Shown: in pieces, positions 42,707 to 51,639 of the stretch
How the letters are laid out: each line of letters starts with the position of its first letter
How positions within the stretch are numbered: position 1 is the stretch's first letter
Source: Microthrixaceae bacterium
Lineage (GTDB): Bacteria; Actinomycetota; Acidimicrobiia; Acidimicrobiales; Microtrichaceae
NCBI GenBank assembly: GCA_023957975.1
Contig: JAMLGM010000004.1
Coordinates: 124,001 to 188,000, forward strand
DNA: 64,000 nucleotides
Direction: 5' to 3'
Program-made: the position numbers and the translations under genes
The notes under the pieces: model-generated
Seen by the model: only the letters and a program-made list of their open reading frames with translations
Told to the model about the DNA's origin: nothing
The model's database searches: none

Positions 42707-43624
42707 TCAGGGGGTGCCGGTGAGGGCGAGACCCGGTTGCTGGGGTACCTCGTCGGCAACCACCTCGCGGATCACCTCGGCAACGGCGCGTTCGGCCGGG
42801 CTCAGCAGTCCCCGACGGCGCCGCGCCAACCCGACCGAACGGGTGCTGATGTCGGAGATCATCACTCGACGCCAGGCGCCATCGAGTGTTCCCGGCACCG
42901 CCGACGCGGGAAGCACCGCGGCGCCGTAGCCGCTGAACGCCAGCGATGCCAGCAGTCGCATCCCGTCGATCTCCGCCTTCGAGATGAATCGCACGCCGAC
43001 CCGTTCGGCCGCCTCGTCGAGTTCGCTACGAAAGCTCGTTCCGACCGCGGAGATCAACACCTCGTGTTTGGCGACCTCGGCGAGGGTGACGCTGTCGCGG
43101 TCCGCGAGCGGATGTTCGAGTGGCACCACCAGAATGCGTTGTTCGACAAAGAGGTCCTCGGAGCTGAGTTCGGGGTCTTCGACCGGGGTGTTCACGATGG
43201 CGAGGTCGAGTTGCCCGCCGGCGAGATGCAACACCAGCGAGGAGGTGGTCGCATCGAGAATGACGACGCGAACCTGGGGGTAGTGCGCTTTCAGCCGGGT
43301 CAGAAACCCGGGCACGATCCATCGGGCCGTCGTTCCGATGATTCCGATGCGCACGGATCCGGTCACCACGTCTCGCATCGCCGCGACGTCGGAGGCGAGC
43401 GCCTCGTATTCGTGGTCGATGCGGCGGGCGCGTTCGGCCACGACCCGACCCTCGGCGGTGAGTTCGTTGACCGCCCGATCGATCAGCGTCACACCGAGTT
43501 CTCGTTCGAGCCGGGCGACGTGGGTGCTCACGTTGGATTGAACGGTGTTGAGGGCCTTCGCTGCGGCGGAGAAGCTGCGGTGTTCCCCGACAGCGAGCAA
43601 TGCTCGGAGCTGTCGTTGGTCCAT
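42707..43624 (-). CDS. LysR-family transcriptional regulator
   Basis: 305 residues from ATG 43624. N-terminal winged HTH (SFSAAAKALNTVQSNVSTHV, residues about 17-36) and the C-terminal periplasmic-binding-like effector domain (GSVRIGIIGTTARWIVPGFL onward). Regulated genes are often divergent in this family; here the divergent side holds the 6C RNA and the HAD-IB/PlsC gene, while citrate synthase lies downstream on the same strand. Effector unknown. Confidence 0.92.
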   Translation of the reverse strand: MDQRQLRALLAVGEHRSFSAAAKALNTVQSNVSTHVARLERELGVTLIDRAVNELTAEGRVVAERARRIDHEYEALASDVAAMRDVVTGSVRIGIIGTTARWIVPGFLTRLKAHYPQVRVVILDATTSSLVLHLAGGQLDLAIVNTPVEDPELSSEDLFVEQRILVVPLEHPLADRDSVTLAEVAKHEVLISAVGTSFRSELDEAAERVGVRFISKAEIDGMRLLASLAFSGYGAAVLPASAVPGTLDGAWRRVMISDISTRSVGLARRRRGLLSPAERAVAEVIREVVADEVPQQPGLALTGTP

Positions 43625-43706
43625 GGTGCCGATCGTACCCCGCAATATCTCTAAAAGCGATCACAACTATCGACAACAACTGCTGGAAAGATTGCTTGCA
43701 GCTGTT

Positions 43707-43712
43707 TATACT
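43707..43712 (+). promoter_or_regulatory. -10 box of the 6C RNA
   Basis: TATACT, with transcription expected from about 43719. The region 17 bp upstream has only TGGAAA, a poor -35. Confidence 0.55.
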
Positions 43713-43718
43713 GAACCT

Positions 43719-43843
43719 CACAAGAGCGGCCAAGGCGAACGGACCCCCCTCCGAGCCGGGCCGCCGGTCTCCGACAGAATCCCCCCTCTGCGGAAGACCA
43801 ACCCCGAAGGACCGGATCCCCCCTCCGGTCCTTCGGCTGTTTT
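43719..43843 (+). ncRNA. 6C small RNA
   Basis: About 125 nt with three stem-loops, each carrying a run of six C in the loop (43744-43749, 43781-43786, 43818-43823): CGGA-CCCCCC-TCCG inside a longer stem, GGTCT...CAGA-ATCCCCCC-TCTG...AGACC, and a terminator CCGAAGGACCGGA-TCCCCCC-TCCGGTCCTTCGG followed by CTGTTTT. This is the hallmark of the actinobacterial 6C RNA (two or more hairpins with C6 loops). In Mycobacterium the 6C RNA (B11), as I recall, also lies beside a HAD-IB hydrolase gene, as here. 6C RNAs act by base-pairing with G-rich ribosome binding sites; reported targets concern division and secretion. Confidence 0.85.
43804..43843 (+). terminator. intrinsic terminator of the 6C RNA
   Basis: 13-bp stem, C-rich loop, then CTGTTTT. 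The next gene starts at 43921. Confidence 0.8.
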
Positions 43844-43920
43844 GCCCGGATGGGTCGGGTCCTCGCATATTGCGCGAAGAACCCCGTGTGGAGGCGGGGT
43901 TCAACGGATAGCGTCGGGGC

Positions 43921-45426
43921 GTGGCCGACTCAGCATCAGCATCACGTCCAGCGAAGAAGCGCCCGCCACGCCGGGCACGGACTCCGAAGTTCTCCAGCGC
44001 AGCGATCTTCGACCTCGACCGAACGTTGCTTGCAGGAGCAAGCGGTCCGGTGTTCAGCGACGCCCTTCGACGCCACGGGGTCATCAATTCGCCGAAACTT
44101 CCGATCGAGCCGGCGCTGTTCAAAATGTTCGACCTGTTCGGCGAGAACCGCCCGACGATGCTGCTGACCAAACAGGGAGTGCGCCTCGCCAAGGGATGGA
44201 ACCGCGCCGCGGTCGAAGCGGCAGCACTCGATGCGACCGACGAGTTGATGTCGAAGATCCTGCCCTACGCCATCACCGAAATCGCCCAACACCGAGCCGC
44301 CGGCCGAGCGATCGTGATGGCGACCACCACCCCGCATCACCTTGTGGCGCCGCTCGCGGAGCGTCTCGGCGTCGACGTCGTGCTCGCCACCCGCTACGGA
44401 GACGAGGCCCGCGACGACGGCATGGTCGTGTTCGACGGCACCGTCGAGGGGACCTACGTGTGGGGCAAGGGTAAGGCTGAGGTTGTCCATGCCTGGGCGC
44501 ATGAGGCCGGAATCGACCTCGCCGACTCCTATGCCTACAGCGACAGCTACTTCGACCTGCCGTTGTTGTCGATGGTCGGCCACCCCCATGCGGTCAACCC
44601 CGACGCCCGCCTCGCGGCGGTGGCGCTGTTGCGGCGCTGGCCGATACGGTCGCTGGCCACCCCACCCGGGGTGCCGAGTTTCGCCGGGTACGAACCCCAA
44701 CAGCTCGCCTTGCAGCTGGCCCGACCGGAGTTGTTGCCGTTCGTGTCGTTTCGCACCTATGGCACCCGACGGATCCCCGAGGCGGGCCCGGCGATCATCG
44801 TCGGGAACCACCGCAGCTACTTCGACCCGTTGGCGATCGCCGTCGTGTTGTCGAAACGTGGGCGCCAGGTGCGGTTCCTCGGCAAGAAGGAGGTGTTCGA
44901 CGCCCCCCTCGTCGGCGACGTCGCTCGGGCGATGGGTGGGATTCGAGTCGATCGGGGCACCGGCTCGGATGCACCGCTGCGCGCCGCCGAGGAGGCGCTC
45001 GAGGCCGGCGATCTCGTGGCCCTGATGCCACAGGGAACCATTCCGCGGGGCCGAGCGTTCTTCGACCCGGTCCTCAAAGGGCGATACGGGGCCGCTCGAC
45101 TCGCCCAGGCGACGGGGGTTCCGGTCATCCCCGTCGGGCTGTGGGGCACAGAACAGGTGTGGCCGCGGTCGTCGAAGCTGCCCAACGTCACCAACGTTCT
45201 GCATCCGCCGACCGTGTCGATCCGCGTTGGCCCGCCGGTGGAACTGGCCCACAAGTCGCTCGAAGACGACACCGAACGCATCATGGCTGCGATCATGCGG
45301 CAGTTGCCGGCGGCGGCCCGAGAATGGCGCGAGCCGACCCCGGAGGAGATTCGGCGAGCTTCGAAATCGGGTTCCCTCGACGACGATCTTGAGCACGAGA
45401 GCGACCGTCGACCCGGCGAAGACTGA
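43921..45426 (+). CDS. HAD-IB phosphatase fused to 1-acylglycerol-3-phosphate acyltransferase (PlsC)
   Basis: 501 residues from GTG 43921. Residues 25-235 form a HAD-IB hydrolase: AIFDLDRTLLAG (nucleophile Asp), MATTTPHHLVAPLAERLGV (motif II), YSDSYFDLPLL (motif IV). Residues 260-480 form an acyltransferase: GNHRSYFDPLA (HX4D near 297), VRFLGKKEVFDAPLVG, LMPQGTIPRG (near 369; family usually PEGT). The fusion, like CicA/PlsC-type proteins, would make phosphatidic acid from lysophosphatidic acid and act on a phosphorylated partner at the membrane. Downstream of the 6C RNA. Confidence 0.9.
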   Translation: MADSASASRPAKKRPPRRARTPKFSSAAIFDLDRTLLAGASGPVFSDALRRHGVINSPKLPIEPALFKMFDLFGENRPTMLLTKQGVRLAKGWNRAAVEAAALDATDELMSKILPYAITEIAQHRAAGRAIVMATTTPHHLVAPLAERLGVDVVLATRYGDEARDDGMVVFDGTVEGTYVWGKGKAEVVHAWAHEAGIDLADSYAYSDSYFDLPLLSMVGHPHAVNPDARLAAVALLRRWPIRSLATPPGVPSFAGYEPQQLALQLARPELLPFVSFRTYGTRRIPEAGPAIIVGNHRSYFDPLAIAVVLSKRGRQVRFLGKKEVFDAPLVGDVARAMGGIRVDRGTGSDAPLRAAEEALEAGDLVALMPQGTIPRGRAFFDPVLKGRYGAARLAQATGVPVIPVGLWGTEQVWPRSSKLPNVTNVLHPPTVSIRVGPPVELAHKSLEDDTERIMAAIMRQLPAAAREWREPTPEEIRRASKSGSLDDDLEHESDRRPGED

Positions 45427-45520
45427 GACTCGGCGCGGCCGCTGGCGCCAGCGGGCCATTCGGCCCAGAAAATCTCGCGGAACCCCTTGATTTCGCGGGT
45501 GGATCTGCCGATGGGACCTC

Positions 45521-46309
45521 ATGGCCACCCATGAACGTCGTCAACAACGATCCCTGAAGGAACGCGCGAACGTCGCGGTTCCGTTGCTCATCGCTTGGAG
45601 CGTCGGGGTGTTGGTGATTGCCGCCGTCGCCAGTCAACCGTCCGCTCGCGCCTCGGAACTCCTCATGGATCCGGCGTTCACCATCGGGGCCAAGTGGTAC
45701 ACGGGCCTCGTGTCGAACCTGGGCGTGTTGGCGTGGACGGTGGCGGTGGTGGCGGCGTTCGCAGGTTCCTGGATCTGTGAACTCGGTGGCCGCCATAGTG
45801 CCGGACGGTTCCTGCGACGCGGCGGAGTCGTCGGGGCGGTGTTGTTGTTCGACGACCTGTTCATGCTGCACGCCGTGCTGTTGCCGTCAGAGTTTGCGAT
45901 CCCGAAGCCGGTCGGTCAGGCCCTCATCGGGCTGGCGTTGCTGGGTTGGGCGTGGGCCGGGCGCACCGAAATTCGCCGTACGCACACGCACCTTCTGGTC
46001 GCTGCCGCTGCGGGCATGGCGATGAGCTACGCGGTCGATGCGATCTGGGCGCCCCTTCCGGGCGACGCGATGAACGTGGTCGAAGACGGCGCCAAATTCC
46101 TCGGCGTGTCGGCTTGGGCGACCTATTTCGTGGTGACCGCCCGCGACATCGCCAAGTCGGTGTTCGTGGACGCTCTGCTGACCTGGCCCGATGCGGCCTA
46201 TGAGTCGGTCTACGAGCAGTTGCGCGACGAGGACAAGCCCGCCGTTACCGCCGATGCCGATGCCGGTGCCGACGCTGAGGACCCTGCCAAAAAGGCCGTT
46301 CTCCGATAA
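45521..46309 (+). CDS. multi-pass membrane protein of unknown function
   Basis: 262 residues with about six hydrophobic helices (VAVPLLIAWSVGVLVIAAVA, LAWTVAVVAAFAGSW, GGVVGAVLLFDDLFMLHAVL and further). Acidic and His residues inside helices (LLFDDLFMLHA, MNVVEDGAKFLG) might bind a metal, as in ceramidase-like membrane hydrolases; weak. The C-terminal Ala/Asp-rich tail ends VLR, and the stop TAA is supplied by palindrome copy 2, so the original C-terminus may be altered. Confidence 0.8.
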   Translation: MATHERRQQRSLKERANVAVPLLIAWSVGVLVIAAVASQPSARASELLMDPAFTIGAKWYTGLVSNLGVLAWTVAVVAAFAGSWICELGGRHSAGRFLRRGGVVGAVLLFDDLFMLHAVLLPSEFAIPKPVGQALIGLALLGWAWAGRTEIRRTHTHLLVAAAAGMAMSYAVDAIWAPLPGDAMNVVEDGAKFLGVSAWATYFVVTARDIAKSVFVDALLTWPDAAYESVYEQLRDEDKPAVTADADAGADAEDPAKKAVLR

Positions 46310-46347
46310 CCAGTGGTCGTGATCACGACCACTGGTTATCGGAGAAC
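46298..46347. repeat. 50-bp perfect palindrome, copy 2
   Basis: Identical to copies 1, 3 and 4. Overlaps the last four codons, including the stop, of the + strand membrane protein gene, and lies 39 bp from the stop of the convergent substrate-binding protein gene. Confidence 0.95.
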
Positions 46348-46386
46348 GAGCCGGGTGGCTGACTCAGAACGAGTCGGGAGGCTGGC

Positions 46387-47748
46387 TCAGCAGGTTTCTG
46401 CAGGAGCCCCCAGCGGGGTGCCACACAAGATGTCGACGAAGTCGACCGTGGTGGTCTCTTCGAAGTTGCCTGAGAGTCCGTCGGGCGCTTCGGCGTCGGG
46501 GTTCCAGCTGTAGATGCCCCAGGTCGGAATGCCGGGTCGGGCGAAGAGGCCCTCGATCTGCACATCCGGGGTCCAGGTCTCGTCACCGAAAATGCCGAGC
46601 ATCGGAACGTCCTTCGCTGCACGGATCGCGGCGGTCACGTTCTCCCGGGAGGAGTCGGTGACGTTGGCGTCGCGAAGCATCTTGATGGTCGCATACAACC
46701 CGATCCATGACTGCTGGGCAGACGTCTTGAGGGTGTCGGGTTGCAGGCGGTCGTCGCCAGAGGCCGCAAGATCGGCGCGAAGAACCTCGTAGACCGGCAC
46801 GTCCATCGTGGCGGGCGGGAAGGCCCCGACGAAGACCATCTGTTCGGCGGTGTCGCCGAGGTCGGTGACGTTCTTGTGGGAGAACGTGCCGAGGCTGATG
46901 CCGAACTTGAGGTCGGTCGCCAACTGCTGGCCGGCCTTCACCAACTGCACCGCTTCCTGCTCGCCGGTTGCGATGACCACGCCTTCGGCGCCGGCATCGG
47001 AGGCCGACAGGATGTACTGGGTGTAGTCGGTGGTGCCGGAGGCGACCGGAGCATCCGAAACGAACTCCGCACCATCTGCGCCGTAGACCTGCTCGAACAG
47101 CGACTGCATGATCGCCGATTCCGACAGATCCGGGCGCAGGATGCCGATCTTGTTGATGCCCGACTCGACCAGACCCTTCGGCAGCAGGAACACCGCACCG
47201 GAACTCGACGCGTTCAGCGGGAAGGCCATGTCGTCGTCGTAGTTGCCGGGGGTGAGGTTGGTGGCGACACGTGGAATGCCGGCGCCGGACAAGACACCGG
47301 CGACCTCGGAGGCCCCGGCGGTCACCAGGTCGTTGACCACGACCTGAACGCCCTTGTCGTCGAGGTCGCGTGCACAGTTCACCGCGGCGTCGAGGTTCGC
47401 CTTGTCGTCGCAGGTGATGACCTGAATGCACGAGCCGTTGACACCGCCGCGCTTGTTGAACGCCTCACCAGCGGCTTCGAGCGCAACGGCGACGTCGCCG
47501 AGGGAGATGACCGGCGATTCGAACACCGTCTGGGTCCCGACGATAAGTGGGGGCTTGGATTCGTCGCACGCACCGTCGTCCCAGAGGCCGAGCGCGGCGT
47601 AGTCGAGGTCGGCGGGCGTGTCGGTGGAGCTGCCTCCGCCGGTGGTTCCCCCGGTGTCGTTGTCTGCGTTGTCATCGCCGCCACAGGCGCTCAGTATCAG
47701 CGATGCGGCCAGGCCGAGCGCGATTCCGCTTCGGAGTCGTCGTGTCAT
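46387..47748 (-). CDS. livK: branched-chain amino acid ABC transporter substrate-binding lipoprotein
   Basis: 453 residues. Signal MTRRLRSGIALGLAASLILS followed by ACGG lipobox Cys, a Gly/Thr/Asp-rich linker, then a type I periplasmic-binding fold (PPLIVGTQTVFESPVISLGD, NKRGGVNGSCIQVITCDDKA, GIPRVATNLTPGNYDDDMAF, GTTDYTQYILSASDAGAEGV). Captures branched-chain amino acids or related amides outside the membrane. Divergent from the permease/ATPase genes at 48021 and 50837, sharing one 270-bp control region. Confidence 0.88.
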   Translation of the reverse strand: MTRRLRSGIALGLAASLILSACGGDDNADNDTGGTTGGGSSTDTPADLDYAALGLWDDGACDESKPPLIVGTQTVFESPVISLGDVAVALEAAGEAFNKRGGVNGSCIQVITCDDKANLDAAVNCARDLDDKGVQVVVNDLVTAGASEVAGVLSGAGIPRVATNLTPGNYDDDMAFPLNASSSGAVFLLPKGLVESGINKIGILRPDLSESAIMQSLFEQVYGADGAEFVSDAPVASGTTDYTQYILSASDAGAEGVVIATGEQEAVQLVKAGQQLATDLKFGISLGTFSHKNVTDLGDTAEQMVFVGAFPPATMDVPVYEVLRADLAASGDDRLQPDTLKTSAQQSWIGLYATIKMLRDANVTDSSRENVTAAIRAAKDVPMLGIFGDETWTPDVQIEGLFARPGIPTWGIYSWNPDAEAPDGLSGNFEETTTVDFVDILCGTPLGAPAETC

Positions 47749-47779
47749 GCGAACCCTTCCTTCGTTGCGATCGGCCGGG

Positions 47780-47882
47780 GTCTCGACCGATCGTGTGACA
47801 AGTGTCGCACTAGGTCTACCGCATTTCGCGAGGCGGTGTTGGCGAAAACGTAATCCAGGTTCTCTTTTTTCGCGAAGACTAC
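47780..47882. promoter_or_regulatory. candidate operators between livK and the fused permease gene
   Basis: GTGTGACA-AG-TGTCGCAC (47792-47809) is an inverted repeat with one mismatch. TTTCGCGA-type half-sites recur (47824-47831, 47852-47858 region, and TTCGCGAA at 47869-47876). They lie within the divergent intergenic region 47749-48020. No -35/-10 stands out. Confidence 0.4.
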
Positions 47883-48020
47883 AATCATGCCGACGTTGCG
47901 GCAGGTGCGCCCATTACGCTGCAGCATAACTAAGTGAGCGTTTACCGCGTGGGGTGCGCGCGGCGGCCAGGCAACAGCGTGACGTTCGATCGTCGATCGG
48001 GACGCAAACAGGGGGAAAAT

Positions 48021-50840
48021 GTGCGTTCGTTCCTACAGTTTCTGATCATCGGCCTGGGCTCGGGGGCGACCTACGCGCTCTTCGCTCAGGGCGCGGTGGT
48101 GATCTACCGAGGTTCGGGTCTGGTGAACTTCGCGCAGGGGGCGGTGGGCACCCTCGCCGCGTACGTCGCGTTCGTCGACCTTCAAGCCGAAAGCGCCTGG
48201 CCGGTGCTACCGGCGATCCTCGTCGCCATCGCCGTCGCCGGCCTGGTCTCGTTCGCATTTCACGCCATCGTCCTGCGGGCGCTACGTGATGCGGCGCCCA
48301 TCGTGCGGGTGATCTCCACGATCGGCATGCTCGGACTGCTTCAAGCGATCGTCGCCAAGCGATACGGAAGCGGAAACCGGCCCGTCGAGGCGTTCCTTCC
48401 CCACGACGTGTTCCGGGTGGGCGACCTCGTCATCCAGGAAGAGCGCGTCTACATCGTCGCCATCACCATCGTCGTGACCTTCGGACTGTGGGCATGGACC
48501 CGCTACACCCGAACCGGCCTGGCGATCAGCGCAAGCGCCGAGAACGAACGACTCGTGCAGACCCTCGGCTGGTCCCCGGCGCGCCTCGGTGCGATCACCT
48601 GGACGATCGGCGGCATGGTCGGTGGGCTCGCAGCAGTGCTGGCCGCGCCGCTCACCGGGCTGTCGGCCATCACCTTCACCATCGTGGTCACCCTCGCCGG
48701 CCTCGGCGCCGCGCTGCTCGGCGGGTTCCACTCGTTCCCGCTCACGCTGGTCGGCGGGCTGGTCATCGGCGTCGGTGAGTCGATGGCCACGCTCTACGGC
48801 GCCGACATCAAGGACCTGTTGCACCAGGAAACGATCACCGGGCTGAACCGGCTCGCAGCGTTCATCGTCATCATCGGGGTCGTCGTGGTGCGAGGCCGAG
48901 GGTTGCCGTTGCGTTCACACGTCGCTGCGAAGCTGCCTCGTCTCGGAACCGGTGAGATCAACCCGATCGGGGTCCTGCTGGCGGGCGGGGTCACGTTGGT
49001 GGTGCTGCTCGGCGTCATGAACGAGGCGTGGGCGCGTGCCACCTACACCTCCCTTGCCGCCGGGGTGATGCTGCTGTCGATCGTGGTGATCACCGGGTAT
49101 GCGGGACAGATCTCGCTGGCTCAGTGGGCCTTCGCCGGAATCGGGGCGCTGATCGCCGGGCGAATGGTGCGGGCCGGAGTGCCGGTCGAGTTGGCCATCC
49201 TCGCCGGCATCTTGTTGACCATCCCGATCGGGTTGGTGTTCGCCATCCCCGCATTGCGAACCCGCGGCGTCAACCTGGCGGTCGTCACGTTGGCGCTCGG
49301 GTTCCTCGTGTCCGAAGTGGTGTTCGCCAACCCCAACTACCTTGGCGAACCCCTCGACGGTGGAACGCGGATCGGCACCATCACCCTGTTCGGCATGGAG
49401 GTCGACGCCCTCGATCATCCACACGCCTGGGCCGTGGTGTGTCTGGTGTTCCTCGTCGGGCTGTCGCTGATGGTGGCGAACCTGCGCCGGTCCAGAACCG
49501 GGCACCGCCTGTTGGCGGTTCGCACGAACGAACGGGCCGCCGCGTCGTTGGGAATCTCGGTGTTCGGGGTCAAGCTCTATGCATTCGCCTTGTCCGCCGG
49601 CCTCGCCGCGGTGGCCGGCATCCTGTTCGCGTTTCGCAGCCAGGTCATCACCTATCACGAGTTCAACCTGTTGGCCTCCATCGGCAGCCTCGGCAATGCG
49701 GTGATCGGCGGCCTCGGCTATGTGCTGGGCGCCCCCATGGCAGCGCCGATGGTCAACGGCGGGCTGGGAACGCGAGTGATGGAGGACTGGATCGGCCTCG
49801 CCAACCAGTGGGATCAGATCGTCGGAGCCGTCCTGGTGTTCGTCATCCTCATCTTCAACCAGAACGGTGTCGCCGACGTGGCAACCCGGCGCCGGCAGAT
49901 CTGGGAGAAGTTACATCTCGTCAAGCCGCGGGCACGACGCACCGAGTTGGGTGCGGTGAACGAGGAGATGGTCGCCGTCGATGGGTCGGTGTTGAAGGTG
50001 TCGGGCCTTTCGGTGACCTTCGGGACGGTGCAGGCGTTGCACGACGTGTCGCTCGAGGTCCGCCCCGGCGAGGTCGTGGGACTGATCGGGCCGAACGGTG
50101 CCGGAAAGACGACGTTCATCGGCGCCGTCACGGGTTTCGTCGATTCCTCGGCCGGCCAGATCGACCTCGGCGACCATCGCCTCGACAAGCTGAGCGCCAC
50201 CAGGCGTGCGCGTTTGGGGCTTCGCCGGTCGTTTCAATCGCTCGAGTTGTTCGAAGACGTGAGCGTCGAACAGAACATCCTCGCCGGCGCCGACATCAAA
50301 GAGCCGCTGCACTCGTGGTTCACCGACCTGTTCTGGCCGACCCGCCACGAGCTGCCGCCCGCGGCGGTCGCTGCGGTTCGCAGTTTCGAACTCGAGGCCG
50401 ATCTCGATTCGAGTCCCGAGGAGCTTTCCTACAGTCGCCGGCGGGTCGTGGGCATCGCCCGCACGGTGGCCTCGGGTCCGTCGGTCACGCTGCTCGATGA
50501 GCCCGCCGCCGGCCTCGACGAACACGAAAGTATGGAATTCGCGGGGCTCATCAGGGCACTGGCGGATCAACGAAACATGGGCGTGCTGCTGGTGGAACAC
50601 GACATGAATCTGGTCATGTCGATCTGTGATCGCCTGGTGGTGCTGGAGTTCGGACAGGTGATCGCGAGTGGCACGCCCGAGGAGATCCGAAACAATGCTG
50701 CGGTTCGAGCGGCGTACCTCGGCGAGAGCGTTGACGTGGAAAGCGTCGGGTCCGGCGCCGAGTCCGGGGGTGCTGTGGGCGCCGAGTCCGACGGTGCTGT
50801 CGCAAGTGCCGACACGCCGATCGAGGAGGTTGGATCATGA
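48021..50840 (+). CDS. LivH-LivM-LivG fusion: two permease domains plus ATPase
   Basis: 939 residues from GTG 48021 (GGGGG 5-9 bp upstream). Residues 1-295: LivH-type permease (ALFAQGAVVIYRGSGLVNFA). Residues 305-625: LivM-type permease (VVITGYAGQISLAQWAFAGI, LAVRTNERAAASLGISVFGV). Residues 650-915: LivG ATPase with GPNGAGKTTF, a modified signature (ELSYSRRRVVGIAR), LLDEPAAGLDEHE and VLLVEHDMNLV. In most bacteria these are three genes. A linker of about 25 residues joins LivM and LivG. Together with livK and livF it forms a complete importer. Stop overlaps livF (ATGA at 50837-50840). A short Ser/Glu/Gly repeat tail follows the ATPase. Confidence 0.93.
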   Translation: MRSFLQFLIIGLGSGATYALFAQGAVVIYRGSGLVNFAQGAVGTLAAYVAFVDLQAESAWPVLPAILVAIAVAGLVSFAFHAIVLRALRDAAPIVRVISTIGMLGLLQAIVAKRYGSGNRPVEAFLPHDVFRVGDLVIQEERVYIVAITIVVTFGLWAWTRYTRTGLAISASAENERLVQTLGWSPARLGAITWTIGGMVGGLAAVLAAPLTGLSAITFTIVVTLAGLGAALLGGFHSFPLTLVGGLVIGVGESMATLYGADIKDLLHQETITGLNRLAAFIVIIGVVVVRGRGLPLRSHVAAKLPRLGTGEINPIGVLLAGGVTLVVLLGVMNEAWARATYTSLAAGVMLLSIVVITGYAGQISLAQWAFAGIGALIAGRMVRAGVPVELAILAGILLTIPIGLVFAIPALRTRGVNLAVVTLALGFLVSEVVFANPNYLGEPLDGGTRIGTITLFGMEVDALDHPHAWAVVCLVFLVGLSLMVANLRRSRTGHRLLAVRTNERAAASLGISVFGVKLYAFALSAGLAAVAGILFAFRSQVITYHEFNLLASIGSLGNAVIGGLGYVLGAPMAAPMVNGGLGTRVMEDWIGLANQWDQIVGAVLVFVILIFNQNGVADVATRRRQIWEKLHLVKPRARRTELGAVNEEMVAVDGSVLKVSGLSVTFGTVQALHDVSLEVRPGEVVGLIGPNGAGKTTFIGAVTGFVDSSAGQIDLGDHRLDKLSATRRARLGLRRSFQSLELFEDVSVEQNILAGADIKEPLHSWFTDLFWPTRHELPPAAVAAVRSFELEADLDSSPEELSYSRRRVVGIARTVASGPSVTLLDEPAAGLDEHESMEFAGLIRALADQRNMGVLLVEHDMNLVMSICDRLVVLEFGQVIASGTPEEIRNNAAVRAAYLGESVDVESVGSGAESGGAVGAESDGAVASADTPIEEVGS

Positions 50841-51526
50841 ACGGAAGCCTCATCGAAGCGGTTGGCGTTTCGTCGGGATACGGCAAGGTCTCGGTGTTGC
50901 GCGGCGTCGATTTGAGCGTTGCCGCCGGCGAGGTCGTGGCGTTGCTCGGCGGCAACGGTGCCGGAAAGACCACCACGTTGTTGACCCTCGCCGGCGAGTT
51001 GACCCCCACCGAGGGCGAAGTGCGTTTCTTGGGCTCGAGTTGCACCGACCCGATGCACGTCCGCTGCCGCAACGGGCTCAGCTATCTCACCGAGGACCGT
51101 TCGGTGATCATGGAGATGACGGTGAAGGACAACCTGCGACTCGCCAACGTCTCGCCGGAGGTGGCCACGGAGTACTTCCCGGCGTTGGAACGGATCCTCG
51201 GCCGCCGTGCGGGGCTGTGTTCCGGTGGCGAGAAGCAGATGCTGGCTCTCGCGCGTTGCCTCGGCCGTAACCCGAAGGTGCTCCTCGCGGACGAGTTGTC
51301 CCTCGGCCTCGCACCCCTCGTGGTGGGGGGACTGCTGGAGACGCTGCGTCGCGTGGCCGACGAGCAGGGGATCGGGGTGTTGCTTGTCGAACAACACATC
51401 CGCCAAGCGTTGGAAATCGCCGATCGTGCCTATGTGATGGAGCGCGGACGCATCGTGTTGAGCGGTACCGCAGCCGAGGTCAGCGAGCAGATCGGCAAGG
51501 TCCAGTCGGCGTACCTCGCCGGCTGA
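50837..51526 (+). CDS. livF: branched-chain amino acid ABC transporter ATPase LivF
   Basis: 229 residues, ATG overlapping the previous stop. Walker A GGNGAGKTTT, Q-loop region GLSYLTEDRSVIMEMTVKDN, signature CSGGEKQMLALARCL, Walker B LLADELSLGLAP, H-loop VLLVEQH. Pairs with the LivG domain of the fused protein to power import. Followed 27 bp later by palindrome copy 3. Confidence 0.93.
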   Translation: MNGSLIEAVGVSSGYGKVSVLRGVDLSVAAGEVVALLGGNGAGKTTTLLTLAGELTPTEGEVRFLGSSCTDPMHVRCRNGLSYLTEDRSVIMEMTVKDNLRLANVSPEVATEYFPALERILGRRAGLCSGGEKQMLALARCLGRNPKVLLADELSLGLAPLVVGGLLETLRRVADEQGIGVLLVEQHIRQALEIADRAYVMERGRIVLSGTAAEVSEQIGKVQSAYLAG

Positions 51527-51553
51527 CCAGCGCCCAGGCCACCCGAGTTGCCC

Positions 51554-51603
51554 GTTCTCCGATAACCAGTGGTCGTGATCACGACCACTGGTTATCGGAG
51601 AAC
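51554..51603. repeat. 50-bp perfect palindrome, copy 3
   Basis: Identical to the other copies, between the convergent stops of livF (51526) and the SNF2 helicase (51640). The helicase's own last codons also contain TGTTCTCCGA. Confidence 0.95.
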
Positions 51604-51639
51604 AGGTAGGGCGGCTCCGGGGAACAGGTTTGGGGCGGC

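Noticed and set aside
43942-45528. 528-codon frame antisense to the HAD-IB/PlsC gene
   Set aside because: Shadow frame; His/Gln/Arg-rich translation without any motif.
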